Source: Campanula takesimana
Lineage: Eukaryota > Streptophyta > Magnoliopsida > Asterales > Campanulaceae
DNA length: 64,000 bases
Assembly: GCA_026119855.1 (NCBI GenBank)
Contig: JAOWBW010000036.1
Location: 1,364,001-1,428,000 of the forward strand
Direction of reading: 5' to 3'
Made by a program: the position numbers and the translations under genes
The notes under the pieces: generated by a model
Seen by the model: only the letters and a program-made list of their open reading frames with translations
Told to the model about the DNA's origin: nothing
The model's database searches: none
In this document: positions 12,409 to 24,043 of the stretch, in pieces
How the letters are laid out: each line of letters begins with the position of its first letter
Position numbering within the stretch: the first letter of the stretch is position 1

Positions 12409-13269
12409 ATGAAAGAAGCAGTGGACTTATCAATTGGAGAAATTTCACAGCTTAAGACGGAGAAAACTCTTTTAAAATCTGAGATCACCCTCCTTAAGGA
12501 ACAGATTAAGAGCATGACTCCTCTTACTGAAAAGATCCATTTTCTCACAGATCAAAATGCTCTATTTAAAGTAAGAAACGAAGAATTGGCTGCTCAAGTA
12601 ACTGATCTCAAAAAGATCACTGATGAGTGGACCAAATCTCGTGTCACTATGGATCAAATTCTAGAATCCCAAAAAGCCAGTGGAGATAAGGAAGGCTTGG
12701 GGTTCTCAACTAGTGACAACTTTAAATGCGCCGTTTGCTCTGAAAAGGAAAAGGATTTTACACCCCAATAAACTATTGAAATTCCTAAAGCAAAGCATTC
12801 TGCTTCAATGGGTAAAGGACAGGAGAAAGTCCAGAGACAAAATTTCCATTATGTCTACCCAAAGAAGCAATCTGGGAAAGCCAAGGGTAAGGCTAAAGTT
12901 GAACCTGCGCATGACAACTCATATTCAGACTATGGTTGCGCTTCAACTTCAAATGTCAAATCTGCGCAAAAAGGTCATGCGCATGAAAGCCATGCGCCTC
13001 AACGCCAGATGCGCATTCTTAAGAAAAGCGCACTCAAACCTCAGAAAATGATATTTGTCAAAGCGAGTTCATCTGATCCAGTAAAGAATGCTGCGCCAAA
13101 GAAAAGTAAAGAGTTTGTAAAAACCCAATCTATAAGTGGCTCTCATCATTGTGTTATGTGTGATGGTTTAGGTCACAAGGCTGCAGAATGCCTTTTGCGA
13201 TTTGCTCCTAATGCCAAGGGACGTAAAAATCCTAAGGTCAGACAGGAGTGGGTTGTCAAAAGTTGCTAA
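12409..13269 (+). pseudogene. Element C gag C-terminal extension: coiled coil and second zinc-binding region
   Basis: The first part (12409-12771) is a heptad-rich coiled coil (QLKTEKTLLKSEITLLKEQI) and ends in TAA at 12769-12771. The second part (12808-13269) is basic and Ala/Lys-rich, with a putative metal-binding stretch HHCVMCDGLGHKAAEC (C-x2-C-x4-H-x4-C). Both parts are conserved in element E (38845-39699), where the Cys/His stretch also occurs. The stop at 12771 is a Gln-type codon in E. Gag extended by a coiled coil would favour multimerisation; this is inference from sequence pattern only. Confidence 0.7.
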
Positions 13270-13306
13270 CTCTAGGACCCAAGAATAAAGGGGACCTGCG
13301 TTCTTA

Positions 13307-16300
13307 ATGTCTATCTTTCAGGTCTCCTGCTTCACTGCGCACTCTTCACAAGCTAAAGCGCATATATGGTACCTCGACAGTGGATGCTCTAGACACATGA
13401 CTGGAGATGTCACCGCTCTTGAAGATGTGCATGAAGGAAGAGGTCCCTCTGTAACTTTTGGAGATAACAACAAAGGGCACATAGTTGGATATGGAAGAAT
13501 CAGAAAAGATAAAGTGTGCATTGAGAAAGTTGCGCTCGTAGAAGGTCTCAAGCACAACCTGCTCTCCATATCACAATTCTGCGATAAAGGTTTGGAATGT
13601 CACTTCACTGCAACGCACTGCTATATCAAAGATGGCATATCCGGACTAACTTTGCTCACAGGGACTCGTAAGACTAATGTTTACATTATTGATCTTACTG
13701 CTATTGATTCTATCACTAATCTCTGTTTTGTAGCAAAGAATGTATGTGAAAGCAGCTGGCTATGGCATAAGCGCTTAAGTCATTTGAACTTCAAGTATTT
13801 GGCTAAGCTAGGAAGGGAAAATCTTGTCAAAGGACTTCCCAAAGTAGCTGACCATCATGACAGGAAATGCGCAGCATGCCAGCTCGGTAAACAACCTAAG
13901 CAGTCTTTCTCCAGCAAGATTGCCTCCTCAACTTCCAAATGTTTACAACTGCTTCACATGGATTTGTTTGGACCGGTCACCACTGCGAGCATTGGAGGAA
14001 ACAAATATACTTTAGTTGTGGTGGATGACTACTCAAGATACACATGGGTCGAAATGATGATATCCAAAGATGACTGCTATGATATCTTGACTACGCTATT
14101 TCGAAAGCTCCAAACTCAAAAGGAAGACGACATCGTGAGCGTTAGATCAAACAACGGAACTGAATTCAAGAATAACGGTGTTGCTCAATACTGCGATGAC
14201 CATGGAATTGATCACAATTTCTCTGCTGATGGAGTTCCTCAACAAAATGGCGTTGTGGAAAGAAAAAATCGCACGTTGATTGAGGCTGGAAAAACAATGA
14301 TAGCAGAAGCTAAGCTTCCAAAGTATTTCTGGGGAGAAGCTGTCAACACTGCTTGCTTTACTCAGAATAGATCCCTCATCAACAAAGCCTACAACAAGAC
14401 TCCATATGAGCTATGGAGAGGAAGAGCGCCCAACATTGCCTTCTTCAAGATTTTTGGCTGCAAATGCTATATCATCTACAATGGTAAAGATCGTAGAGGT
14501 AAATTCGACGCCAAAGCAGATGAAGGTATTTTCGTTGGGTATGCCAAACATTCTAAAGCTTTTTGTGTTTTTAATAGAACTACTCTAGTAATTGTAGAAT
14601 CTGTACATGTTACTTTTGATGAGCATTCTCTCCTTGAGCCACATTTGGCTCCAAATGATTCTGATGATTCTGTTGAGAATGATGAGACAGGTACGCAGCC
14701 TCAAACTGCACCTGCGCAGAATGATTATCAAAATCAGAATCAAGCAAGTCCATCTCATGCGCATACACCAGATGCTGCGCCAGAAGTGACGACTCCTGAT
14801 GCGCAAACACCTCCTCCTGAGCATAACGTTTCTCCGCTTCAGCAAATCACTTTTAATGATCTCGATGCTGGAGCAAATGAAGTACCCATTGAAGATCTTC
14901 GTATTCCTACTACTCAACCTAACTTACCTCCCGAGGTTCATGAAGTTAGAGATCATCCAACTTCAAACATCATTGGTGATCTCAATGTAGGGGTTCGTAC
15001 TAGGAGAGCGTCAAACTTTGATGATGAATATCACTCCTTTATCTCTCAAATCGAACCAAAGAAGATTGATGAAGCGCTCCAAGATTCAAGCTGGGTTACT
15101 GCTATGCAAGAAGAGCTTAACCAATTTGAGCGCTGCAAGGTTTGGACCTTAGTACCCAGACCTCATGATCAAGGCGTTATTGGTACAAAATGGGTATTCT
15201 AAAACAAAATGGATGAGAATGGAAGCATCACCAGGAACAAAGCTAGGTTGGTTGCGCAAGGCTATAGGCAAGAAGAAGGAATCAACTATGATAAAACTTT
15301 TGCGCCTGTGGCAAGACTAGAAGCTATCAGAATTTTCTTAGCTTATGCCTCTCACAAAAAATTCAAGCTTTATCAAATGGATGTGAAGAGCGCATTTCTC
15401 AACGGTGAACTTCAAGAGACGGTCTTCGTAGCTCAACCTCCTGGATTTGAAGATAGCAGATATCCAAATCACGTCTTCAAACTTCAGAAAGCTTTGTATG
15501 GACTTAAGCAAGCTCCAAGAGCATGGTACGATACTCTATCAAAATTCCTGCTAGAGAAAGGCTTCAAACGCGGTAAAATCGATACAACTCTTTTTATTGC
15601 TAAGTATAATGATCATTCTTTACTTGTTCAAATTTATGTCGATAGTATTATATTTGGTTCTACTAATGAGTTACTTTGTAAGCGCTTTGAGAAGCTCATG
15701 AAAAGCAAGTTTGAGATGAGCATGATGGGAGAACTCACATTCTTCCTCGGGCTTCAAATCAAGCAATTGAATGATGGCATCTTCATAAATCAAGCCAAGT
15801 ACAGAAAAGACTTGATCAAGAAATTTGGACTTGAGAATGCTAAATCATACGACACTCCAATGGCCACGGGCAATAAGCTAGACAAGGACTTAAAAGGTAA
15901 GAAAGTGGATCAAACTTTATATCGAGGTATGATTGGCTCTCTCCTTTATTTTACTGCTAGTAGGCCAGATATTATGTTCAGTGTCTGTGTTTGCGCGCGC
16001 TATCAAGCGGACCCTAGAGAAGCGCACTTAGCTGCTGTTAAACGCATTATTCGTTATCTTTCTGGAACTATTAACCTTGGACTTTGGTACACCAAAGATT
16101 CGAATTTCGATTTGCTAGGTTATTCAGATGCAGATTACGCAGCATGCACAATTGACAGGAAGAGCACAAGTGGCACTTGTCATTTCCTTGGAAATCGACT
16201 TGTTGCGTGGGCAAGCAAGAAACAAGCTGCTGTGTCCATCTCCACTACAGAAGCTGAATACATTGCTGCTGGGAGCTGCTGCTGCCAAATCCTATGGATG

Positions 16301-16579
16301 AAGCAACAATTTGTGGACTATGGAATTCATGAAGCAAACTGCCCAATATTCTGCGATAATATGTCCACTATAGCTGTCTCCAACAATCCTGTCATGCATT
16401 CAAAGACAAAGCACATCGACATCAAATATCATTTTCTCAAGGATCACGTGGAAAAAGGAAACATTCATTTAGAGCACGTGGGCACAGATAATCAAATTGC
16501 TGATATTCTTACAAAGGCTCTTGACGCAAAGAGATTTGTATTCTTGAGAGGAGAAATGGGTATGCTTGAACTTAGCTAA
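13307..16579 (+). pseudogene. Element C pol: protease, integrase, RT and RNase H
   Basis: Copia order. Protease DSG is at residues 24-26 (WYLDSGCSRHMTG). The integrase zinc region is WHKRLSHLNF with CAACQLG. The integrase core has HMDLFGPV and QQNGVVERKNR, but the middle catalytic Asp is Asn (SNNGTEF; codon 14150-14152 AAC, where element E has GAC). The RT part is good (GEMGMLELS end, LYGLKQAPRAWY) but YVDD is YVDS (codon 15644-15646 AGT; element E has GAT). RNase H has GYSDADYAAC and TEAEYIA. A TAA at 15200-15202 stands where E has Arg; the frame is unchanged across it. The product would be a polyprotein that makes and integrates DNA copies. This copy cannot catalyse either step alone. Confidence 0.92.
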
Positions 16580-17374
16580 CCTGTCCATATGATTTGTTAA
16601 TACTAATCATCTTGTGTTTGCTTGATAAAATGTTCATCATAGGTCAAGATCCATGCTTCTGCGCAACTCCTGCGCAGTACTTCATTTGCACATATCACTA
16701 ACGTTAATTTGTTTTAAGAATCTATTGCGCTATTCAAAGCTCTGCGCATAATTTTAACATGCGCACACTTCGTGGATCGCATGTAAGTCTTCTATTAATT
16801 AGAAATTGCACTTAGGTCCCTGACTGAAAAGTCAACGCTTAGTTCACAAGAGTACTTGTGCAATTAAAATTTTCCCTCGCCTTATTTTTGAAATTTCTTG
16901 GGAAATTACGCTTTTGCCCCTGCGCATGTCCCATTATCATTAAATGCATACGGCCATTGATGATAGTGCCTGTTAGAATTCCTGATCAACATTTATGAGG
17001 GAGTTGATATGACTGTGACTTGCCTAGACCTACTCACACACGCGCGCGTCAGGACTGCGCACGCGCGTTCCCTATTCGGCCACGTCACTTTGCTATCGTG
17101 CGCCTCTGCGTTTTTCACCAAATTCGCCGTCTTTCACCAAACCGCCTCGCTGACTTCATGCGCCTTTTCCCTTTTTGGTATAAATCCCTTTTGACTCTTC
17201 TCTTTTTTCTCTCTTTCCTGCTCTCTCCTCTTTCACAAATTCATCATTTCCTCTCTTCTGCAACCTACTCTCCACCTCCCAATCATTTCCTTTTCTTCTC
17301 TCCTTGACTTTTCTTTCAATCTCTACAAAACTCTTCTCTCTCTTCCCTTTTCAAAAACCCTAGTTCCATTTAAA
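16580..17374 (+). promoter_or_regulatory. Element C spacer between pol and ORF3, with probable internal promoter
   Basis: It aligns with 110-871 of element A. It has TGCGCA words, a CGCGCG-rich stretch at 17035-17075, a clear TATAAAT at 17179-17185, and a CT-rich leader of about 180 bases up to the ATG at 17375. No ORF here resembles a known protein. Confidence 0.6.
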
Positions 17375-20300
17375 ATGGCTCCCCGAAAATCAAAAGCTAA
17401 GATAGTTGGTGAGGTCCATGAACCGGTTGAAGAGGTTCCTCATCCAGAAGCTAAGACTGTTGACGACATGGTAACAATTTCTGACCCTTAAACTCATTTT
17501 CAGTCAATCCGCCATTGTTAAGTCTCGAGTTCTTAAAACTCCTTTTTTCGATTTTTCTCTCATCTGTTAATCATTTTTAAAATCGTCTGTTGTTTCGAGT
17601 TCGTCTCTCTCTGATCTACCTTTGTATGTACTTTATTTCACGATCAGTACTGTTTTCATATGTTTTCTGCAAAAAATTTCGTTCGAAAACCACCAAGGCA
17701 GTCGAACAGTTATTCTCGATTTCTGGGCTTAATGTTTTGTTTTTGGAAATCTTGTTTTCTTAGTCGTTTTTCGTCTCTGAAATGCGGTTATTTCTATATG
17801 TTTTTTTGTCCTTTTTGGTCAAACTTTGATTCTTGGTGTTCTTCGTGTTCATATTTTATTATTCCGTATTCATCAAATTCTTATTTTTTATCTCTTGATT
17901 TGGGTCGCCTAAAAATTCTGAGTGTTTGCGTTTTTGCGCATAACTTTTACATTCGTTCCCTATGGAGATGCTGCGCATATGTGTATCTGCGCATGCGCTT
18001 CGCTCCATGCGTGATTCTTGTCTAAACTATTTCTTATTTTGCGCATAATTCTTTATATTTCCTACAAGGCTGTGAACTAGATCTTGATGCGCTACATAAA
18101 GACGCTGTCGGACGCAGGATTGTTCATCTTATGGATTCTTCCGGCATCTTACCTCTCTTTACACTGGCTCAGGACTTCTATGTCCCCTCTCTTGTAGACG
18201 AGTTCTTTGAAAACGCAGAGAGAGTCACCATGACGCACAAGCAAACTCGAGCAAAGATTGACGTTATCTGCTCAGTTGTTCGAAATTTTTCAGTGCGCAT
18301 TGTTCCTGCGTCACTTAAAAAGCTTTGCGGATTTAATGTTGATGATGCGCCAGAAGCCTATTCTGAGGCTAAACAAAACAAGCTTGCGCAGAAACTGGTT
18401 GGGGAATCATCACTTGTAAAGAAATGGAGCGTTCATGATCGCAAGGAATTTGGTGAGGTGATGTATCACCTGTGCACCATTATTGGTGATTCAGTAAACT
18501 ACAAAAATGGAAATAAGGGAAAGTTCATTTCCAAGCAGTGGGCTTATTGTGCTGCGGTTTATAATGGCGATGCTCTAGACTGGTCCTCTGTTCTTTTTGA
18601 CGATCTATGGGATGCATCGGAAAGCTATGACAAGCGCATGGACAAGAAAGTAGCCAAGTACAGAACTCACTGTAGGCTACTATCCAAGTTTCTGATGAAC
18701 GTTTATGAGCTGCGCACCTTCGTGCAGAAGCGTCCTGATCTTAAAGTTCCGTGCACCAAGACCTATTCCATCTCTCACCTCTACTCCCTGCGCAATGAAA
18801 TTGGTCGCAGTGATTATCGCAAGATCTGGAACAAAGACATCAGCCCAGACAAGGAGGATTGGGTTGATAGTGATGATGATGTTGAAGCCCCTCAACCCAA
18901 GGCAAAGAACACTGCCGCGCAGCCTTCCAAGGCCACTGAGCCTGCTGAACCTGAAACTGCTACTGCGCAGGCAAAGCGCAAAGGCAAAGGTATTGCAGAT
19001 CCTGCGCCAGAAAAAGTGAAGGAAATCTCAAATGTCAGATCAACTGCTGGCATTAAAATTGGATCTGATTTACCGCCCCCTGCTCACAAGCCTTCAAAGA
19101 AGCGCAAAGATCCTCCTGCGCCTGCTCCCTCTCCTGCTAAAACCAAGAAAAAGTATGCATTTACCAGACTTCCTCCTGCGGCGGCTATGGTTGAAGAAGA
19201 CAGCGAATCTCGAATGGATGAGACTGCTGCTGATGCTGCGGATGATACCGCGCAGGGGGAGCAAGATCCAAAGGCTACTGAAGCACCTCCTGCTCAGGGT
19301 ACAGGAGATAGTGATGATTGGATGGATGAAGCTTTTCCCGTCTCCGGTACGCCTGCCAAGGCCACTGCTGCTGCACCAGCTAAGGATGATCCTCTTCGAA
19401 CTCCGCGCAAGAAACAAGTTGTGCGCAGCACTGCGAAGGGACAGCCAAAAGCTGCAGCTCCTCATTGTCCTGAACCATCATCAAGTGCCTTTCAACGCCT
19501 CGATATTCTGGTTGGAAATACTCAACCTGGCACCTCTGTTCTTCATGATGGATTGGACTTAGAAGATGAGGATGCGGATGAAGTTACCAAGTCTGCGCAC
19601 GACGATGGTGCTGCGAAGCAAGCTGCTGTTAATCCTCCTGAAGGTGAAAAGGAAGGGGATGTGCGCACAACTGATACAGATAGCAGCAGCACGCACTCAT
19701 CTACGCATATGTCTCCTGCTGCTGATCCTATTCATCTCTGTCCCAAACAACCTTCTCCAACGCACTCTCCTCCCAAAGTTTCTCCTCCTCCAGCTCAAGC
19801 TATTCCTTCCGTCCCTACAGTATCTACTTCCTCCCTATCTTCCTCTGCTGATCTGCGCCAAATTCTCCAGGCTCTCAATACCATTCAAGTCAACCAGGTT
19901 GCTGCGCAGTCCCAAATGACTCAGCTCATTACTGCGCAGACAACTATCCAAGAGCAACTTGATGCACAGCGTTTAGAGATTGCTGCCATTAAGGGGGAGA
20001 ATGTATCAAAGGCAAGTACCTCCGCAGGCCCCTCTGCGCAGCGCGTCCCTGATGCTTTAGACCAAATGGTCCTGGACTCATTGAAGTCAATAGCTGGGAT
20101 GCTTGAAAACGTCTGCACCTATACCGCTATCAATGATGGGTTTATAGGACTGCTTAAGCGTCTGCGCAAGAGCTTGGCCGATGGGTTGCATGAAGGGTTT
20201 GCAGGGATGGAAGCGATGATGTTGGAGAAATTGGAACAAGGTGGTCCCGCGCATGCCAATACGCTTAATATGGAAAGTGTCAGGGAGTGCATAACTCAAG

Positions 20301-20674
20301 CGATGACTGATTTCGCTGATGGGTTCAACGCTAGGATGGATCAAGCCATGTTCGATATTCAAGCCAGCGTGAACACTCAGCGCCTCCACACTGACCAAAG
20401 ACTCGAAGCAACGCAGGCCACCGTCATCAACACTATTGAAGCTGCTGAGCAGTCATATTTCAACCAGATGACGGGACATCAAGTGCAGTACAGAGACAAC
20501 TTCCAAGAGCTGCGAGAAGACAACAGAGATATGCGCAGAGGAATGGCTACCTATGTCGGTGAGGCTGTAGCGTTCAGAGAAAGATTTCAAGAACTGAAGA
20601 TTGAACTTATGAATAAGTTCAACAGTCTGCAGAATGAGCTGCGCGAAGCCTTGCACCGGATTAACATAGACTAG
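17375..20674 (+). CDS. Element C ORF3 (SIRE 'envelope-like'), two-exon gene with long intact exon 2
   Basis: Exon 1 (17375-17470) gives 32 residues beginning MAPRKSKAK and ends in ATG|GTAACA. By alignment with element A, exon 2 should start at 18047 in phase, but the acceptor that is CAG in A reads CAT here (18044-18046). The next AG (18067-18068) would put the reading frame on a stop. Exon 2 is open from at least 18047 to the TAG at 20672-20674; its first internal Met gives 847 residues. The N-terminal third is globular and conserved with A (HDRKEFGEVMYHLCTIIGDS). The middle is Pro/Ala/Lys-rich and low-complexity. The C-terminal quarter is helical with coiled-coil character (LRQILQALNTIQVNQVAAQS). 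No signal peptide or membrane helix is apparent. Its role is unknown. Confidence 0.75.
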
Positions 20675-21162
20675 GCTCTATGTAAATTTTTTTTTTTTAC
20701 TTTTTCGCAAAGTATTTCTTTTTGTGCGCATTTTGTTTTTCTTATTCAAACTTGTAATCTGCAACTCTTTACACTTCAAGTTTTAATGAGAAAAATCGCA
20801 TCATGTGTTTCCAAAACCTTGTTCAATTCAAACTCTTTGTTTGTGGAACAATGATTGCATTATTTCAACCCATGCGCATAATCTTAACTGCTCATATACT
20901 CAATGCATAATGTTTAAACATTCAGTTTAAACGCATACTTAAAACTAAAACTCATATTATTTGTATGCGCTGAATGATATTTCTGTCTTTCCCTTTTTGT
21001 AAGCTAATATTTTGGATAGACTAGAAATCTATGACATTAGCTAGTGTGTGCATTGACTTGAGGCATGATTTGCCATTCACATCTTTATGGACATGTTATT
21101 ATCAAGTACAATGAACTGCCTTTGTTGTAGTAGGTAATGGCATCAATCATTTAGGGGGAGAT
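20675..21162 (+). other. Element C 3' untranslated region and polypurine tract
   Basis: There is no ORF. The first bases contain a T run (20687-20698). It aligns with 4312-4813 of element A. It ends with TTTAGGGGGAGAT at 21150-21162, the polypurine tract used to prime plus-strand synthesis, directly before the 3' LTR. Confidence 0.85.
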
Positions 21163-22521
21163 TGTTGGGTATGCTTACTTCTTAACCCTCCTACTTATTA
21201 GAATTGATTGATACCATCACCTATTTATATTTTATGGACTTTATGACCATATGTAAGAAGTTTTATAACTTCAATTTTTAGCTTAGTCCATTTTATAGTA
21301 TAGGCTTAGAATATAGGACTTGGAGCGAAAATGAATGAAGATCCAAGTGTCAGTGGTCACTGCGCAGGACTACTCTGCGCAGGACACCACTGCGCAGGTA
21401 TATCCTGCGCAGCATTCTTCCTCAGTTCAATACATTCAGATCACCTAATTTGGAAAACGCTTTGAAGATGTACGCTTTCAAAAGTGCTGAGGTGTGCAGA
21501 TACGACAAAGCAAGCACACTCAGCAGATCCAACGGTGGAGACGCGCTTAAGAGAAATATTTCAAATGAAGACAGATGTCAACCTTCTAGAAGAAGCTTTT
21601 GAATTTGGCCTTCATGCTCAGTCTCCAACGGCTCTATATCACCTGCGCAAATATCACAGTGTGACAGCTAGCATCCTTGCTCAGAGCACCAACGGCTAGT
21701 TTTAAGCTCCCTACTATAAATAGCCTGCTCATCTTCATTTCCAAGTTGCTAGAGTTTGTGCTTTCTAATATCCTTGAAGTTCTAAAGATTGCTGCTTACT
21801 ATTCACAGATTCAAGATCAACCTTCAAACCTTCATACCTTCAAACTCATGCCCAGATCCTAAGCCTTAAATCACCAAATTTCTTCATGCTCTTCATCTCA
21901 TAGATTCATAGAGCCCAGAATTTCTGAACACACACACACCTCTTGAAGCTTCGATCATTTAGATCTTACTTCTTGAGATACACCGGTTTAGTCTAGGATT
22001 TGCTCTTCATAGATTATAGATCTTTGAAATAGTTTGTGTTTCATTGTTGTATCTTGTAACTCTCTCATATAATAAGATCTCCATTAGAAAATCCAAGACT
22101 AACCATCTTGGTAGAGGACGTAGATCTTTCATTGATCGAACCTCTCCAAATAGCTTGTTCTTTATTCTCGCTATTTACTTCCTGCTTAATCATTTCTGAA
22201 TTATTGCTTTGTTTGATCTTATCAGATTGCTATTATTGCTGCTGTGTTTGTTATCGCTTATTGCCTTAGAACATTTTATCCAACTCTTTAGGCCAAAACT
22301 TAGCGCGTGCGTTTTTATCTCTGCGCAGCTTTTTCCTGCGCAGGTGCTGCTTAAGCTTCCGCTGTGCATTTCACACTCTCTGCGCGCTATACTTAGTTTA
22401 TTTGAGAACTGTGCACATAAGCCATTAATTTGCAAAAGGGTTTGAAAAGAATTTTAAAACGCTATTCACCCCCCCCCCCTCTAGCATTTTTCATACCCTT
22501 ATTGCCCCTTTGGGACCAACA
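21163..22521 (+). repeat. Element C 3' LTR (1359 bp, full length)
   Basis: It begins TGTTGGGTATGC and ends GGGACCAACA. TATAAAT is at 21715-21721. A CTGCGCAG cluster lies at 21359-21413, and more TGCGCAG occurs near 22320-22340, in the part deleted from the 5' LTR. A C run precedes CTCTAGCATTTTT near 22469-22490. Confidence 0.95.
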
Positions 22522-22772
22522 GGAAGACTATAATTTCATGTCTAAGGATTCAAATGACATAACTAATATGAGATACATATATGACATTGACCATGATATA
22601 GATCTCATAAAGCGGGTCATGTCCAGTACCAAACAAGTACCCATAAATCTAACATGATCATTTAGCCTTTATACTAATACCAAATAAGTAATAGGGACGG
22701 AGATTATTATAAGTAAACATGAACAACAATAATAATCAAACATCTCTTTATTAATATGAATAAATGATAACA
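22522..22772 (-). repeat. Probable 5' LTR of element B, outer part
   Basis: It continues from the C insertion point; the GGAAG target duplication is at 22522-22526. It is AT-rich and non-coding. A plausible LTR terminus in minus orientation (TGTTATC) falls at 22772. The end is uncertain within about 30 bases, and I could not confirm a duplication for B. Confidence 0.35.
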
Positions 22773-22800
22773 ATTACAACGTTTATTAAACGTGCCTAGG

Positions 22801-23051
22801 GAACCACTTATTTACATGGGAAGCTTGAGGAAGAGATCTATATGCGCCAGCCTGAAGGGTTTGTAGTCGAGGGTAAGGAGGATCATGTTTGCCTGTTGAA
22901 GAGATCCTTGTATGGTTTGAAGCAGTCACCTCGACAATGGTATAAAAGGTTCGACACTTTTATGGTTACCCATGGTTTTGCTAGGAGTGAATTTGATAGT
23001 TGTGTCTACTTGAAGAATTTAATCGATACTAGTAAACGATCTTCAACCTAG
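22801..23051 (+). pseudogene. Orphan Ty1/copia RT fragment
   Basis: About 80 codons of copia reverse transcriptase in one frame: YLHGKLEEEIYM, then QPEGF, then LLKRSLYGLKQSPRQWYKR, then GFARSEFDSCVYLKN. This corresponds to the thumb-side region just upstream of the YVDD block. The frame ends at a TAG at 23049-23051, where homology has already faded. No LTR, gag or integrase is attached. The wording is closer to Tnt1-type pol than to the SIRE-like elements here. Its left edge abuts the probable end of B, so it may be older sequence into which B inserted. Confidence 0.85.
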
Positions 23052-23399
23052 CAGAATTTAATCAATACTAAAGTTGGCATCCAAAAGGAATTTAATCAAC
23101 CTTTAGGAAGAAGAAATAAACTCTCAAGTTTATTCAATAAAAAATCTCAATAAATCATCTAATTTTCGGAATTACAAAAAGACCTATTTTTTATAAGGCT
23201 CCTAAAGACTTGGAAATCAAGCCAACTACTTCTAAAAATAACCCTAATCTATATGGTAACCTATTACAACTCAAAAACATCAAAATATTTCATAAATCTA
23301 CTTCTAAACATGATATTATCATCTACCTCAGTATAAATCCGAAAATAATAATAAATTAACAAATAATTAAAATAAAACTTATATTTATCATCGATCTCC
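23052..23399. other. AT-rich spacer, nothing recognised
   Basis: A short direct repeat of AATTTAATCAA-type wording occurs at 23056-23100. Otherwise I see no ORF, RNA gene or transposon terminus. Confidence 0.4.
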
Positions 23400-23713
23400 A
23401 TCAAATAGTTTGCTGGATGAGATGAAAAAGATGATCAGTTTAAGGCCAATGGAAAACCCGTATTACAAGTTATGTTACAATGAATTTCCAGAGATAGAAG
23501 TTGTGTTTCATTTTACAGGAGCTAATGTGACGTTGAAACCGCATAATTTGTTCATGAAACGCGACGATCTTGTCTGTTTTGCAATGTCGCCCTCTCGAGG
23601 TGATGATGGTTTGAGCTATATATGGGGAAATATCGCTCAAACGAACTTTCAAATGACGTAATATCGCAAACAAGTTGGTCTCTTTTGCACCTGCAGATTG
23701 TGCTCGAGTTTAG
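23400..23713 (+). pseudogene. Pepsin-like aspartic protease (A1 family, CDR1/nepenthesin type), C-terminal fragment
   Basis: One frame from 23400 to 23660 reads as the last third of a plant A1 protease: YYKLCYNEFPEIEVVFHF, then GANVTLKPHNLF, then GDDGLSYIWGNIAQTNFQM. After a small indel near 23655-23662, another frame gives IANKLVSFAPADCARV and a TAG at 23711-23713. This is the usual end of the family (GNIAQ...FQVGYD...VSFxPxDC). The N-terminal two thirds, with both catalytic Asp motifs, are missing upstream. Family members are usually secreted or vacuolar proteases. This copy is a truncated, frameshifted relic lying tail to tail with the PPR gene. Confidence 0.8.
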
Positions 23714-24043
23714 GTTTTATGCTAATGATTGTGAAGGGTAGTTTGCTAGATTTTAGACATTTGCTATGTTCAAGTTCCACAGATAAGCCTTATTTAGTTT
23801 ATTTGTTAGTTTCAATTGTTGGATTTTGTTAAATCAAGTTCTAGTTGTTGGATTTTATTTAATTCATTACTTTTGAATTTAGTTATAATTTCATTACTTT
23901 CTGGATTGAGTTATAATTTCATAGCTGCTCTTTATAAGAAATCAATTTCATTACTCCCTCTAAACTCATTTCAATGGTGATAATGAATGAAAATATGCTA
24001 AGAAAACAGGTAAATTCAACAAGAAAGATGAATTGAATTGAAC
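23714..24043. other. Intergenic spacer between protease relic and PPR gene
   Basis: AT-rich with short repeats of 'TTGGATTTTGTTAAATC' and 'TTCATTACTTT' type. It would contain the 3' end of the PPR transcript (minus strand). I see no other gene. Confidence 0.4.

Larger units (their letters stand above)
10092..22521 (+). mobile_element. Element C: complete SIRE-like Ty1/copia retrotransposon with target duplication
   Basis: The five bases before the 5' LTR (10087-10091, GGAAG) are repeated directly after the 3' LTR (22522-22526, GGAAG). Inside are 5' LTR, tRNA-Met primer-binding site, gag, protease, integrase, RT, RNase H, a spliced-looking ORF3, polypurine tract and 3' LTR. This is the full SIRE/Maximus order. 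The 5' LTR has an internal deletion, so the two LTRs differ in length (814 against 1359 bases). The aligned parts differ by roughly 2 percent by eye. Several coding defects and two lost catalytic residues make it non-autonomous now. Confidence 0.96.

Noticed and set aside
872..20674. A true envelope protein in A and C ORF3
   Set aside because: I find no signal peptide, no membrane-spanning segment and no cleavage motif; the protein looks soluble with a coiled coil.
9649..22772. A plus-strand solo LTR (TGTTGGAAATG...GATAACA) split by element C
   Set aside because: The flanks (CATTA before, ATTAC after) do not form a target duplication, and the adjoining leader and gag fit a minus-strand LTR of B better.
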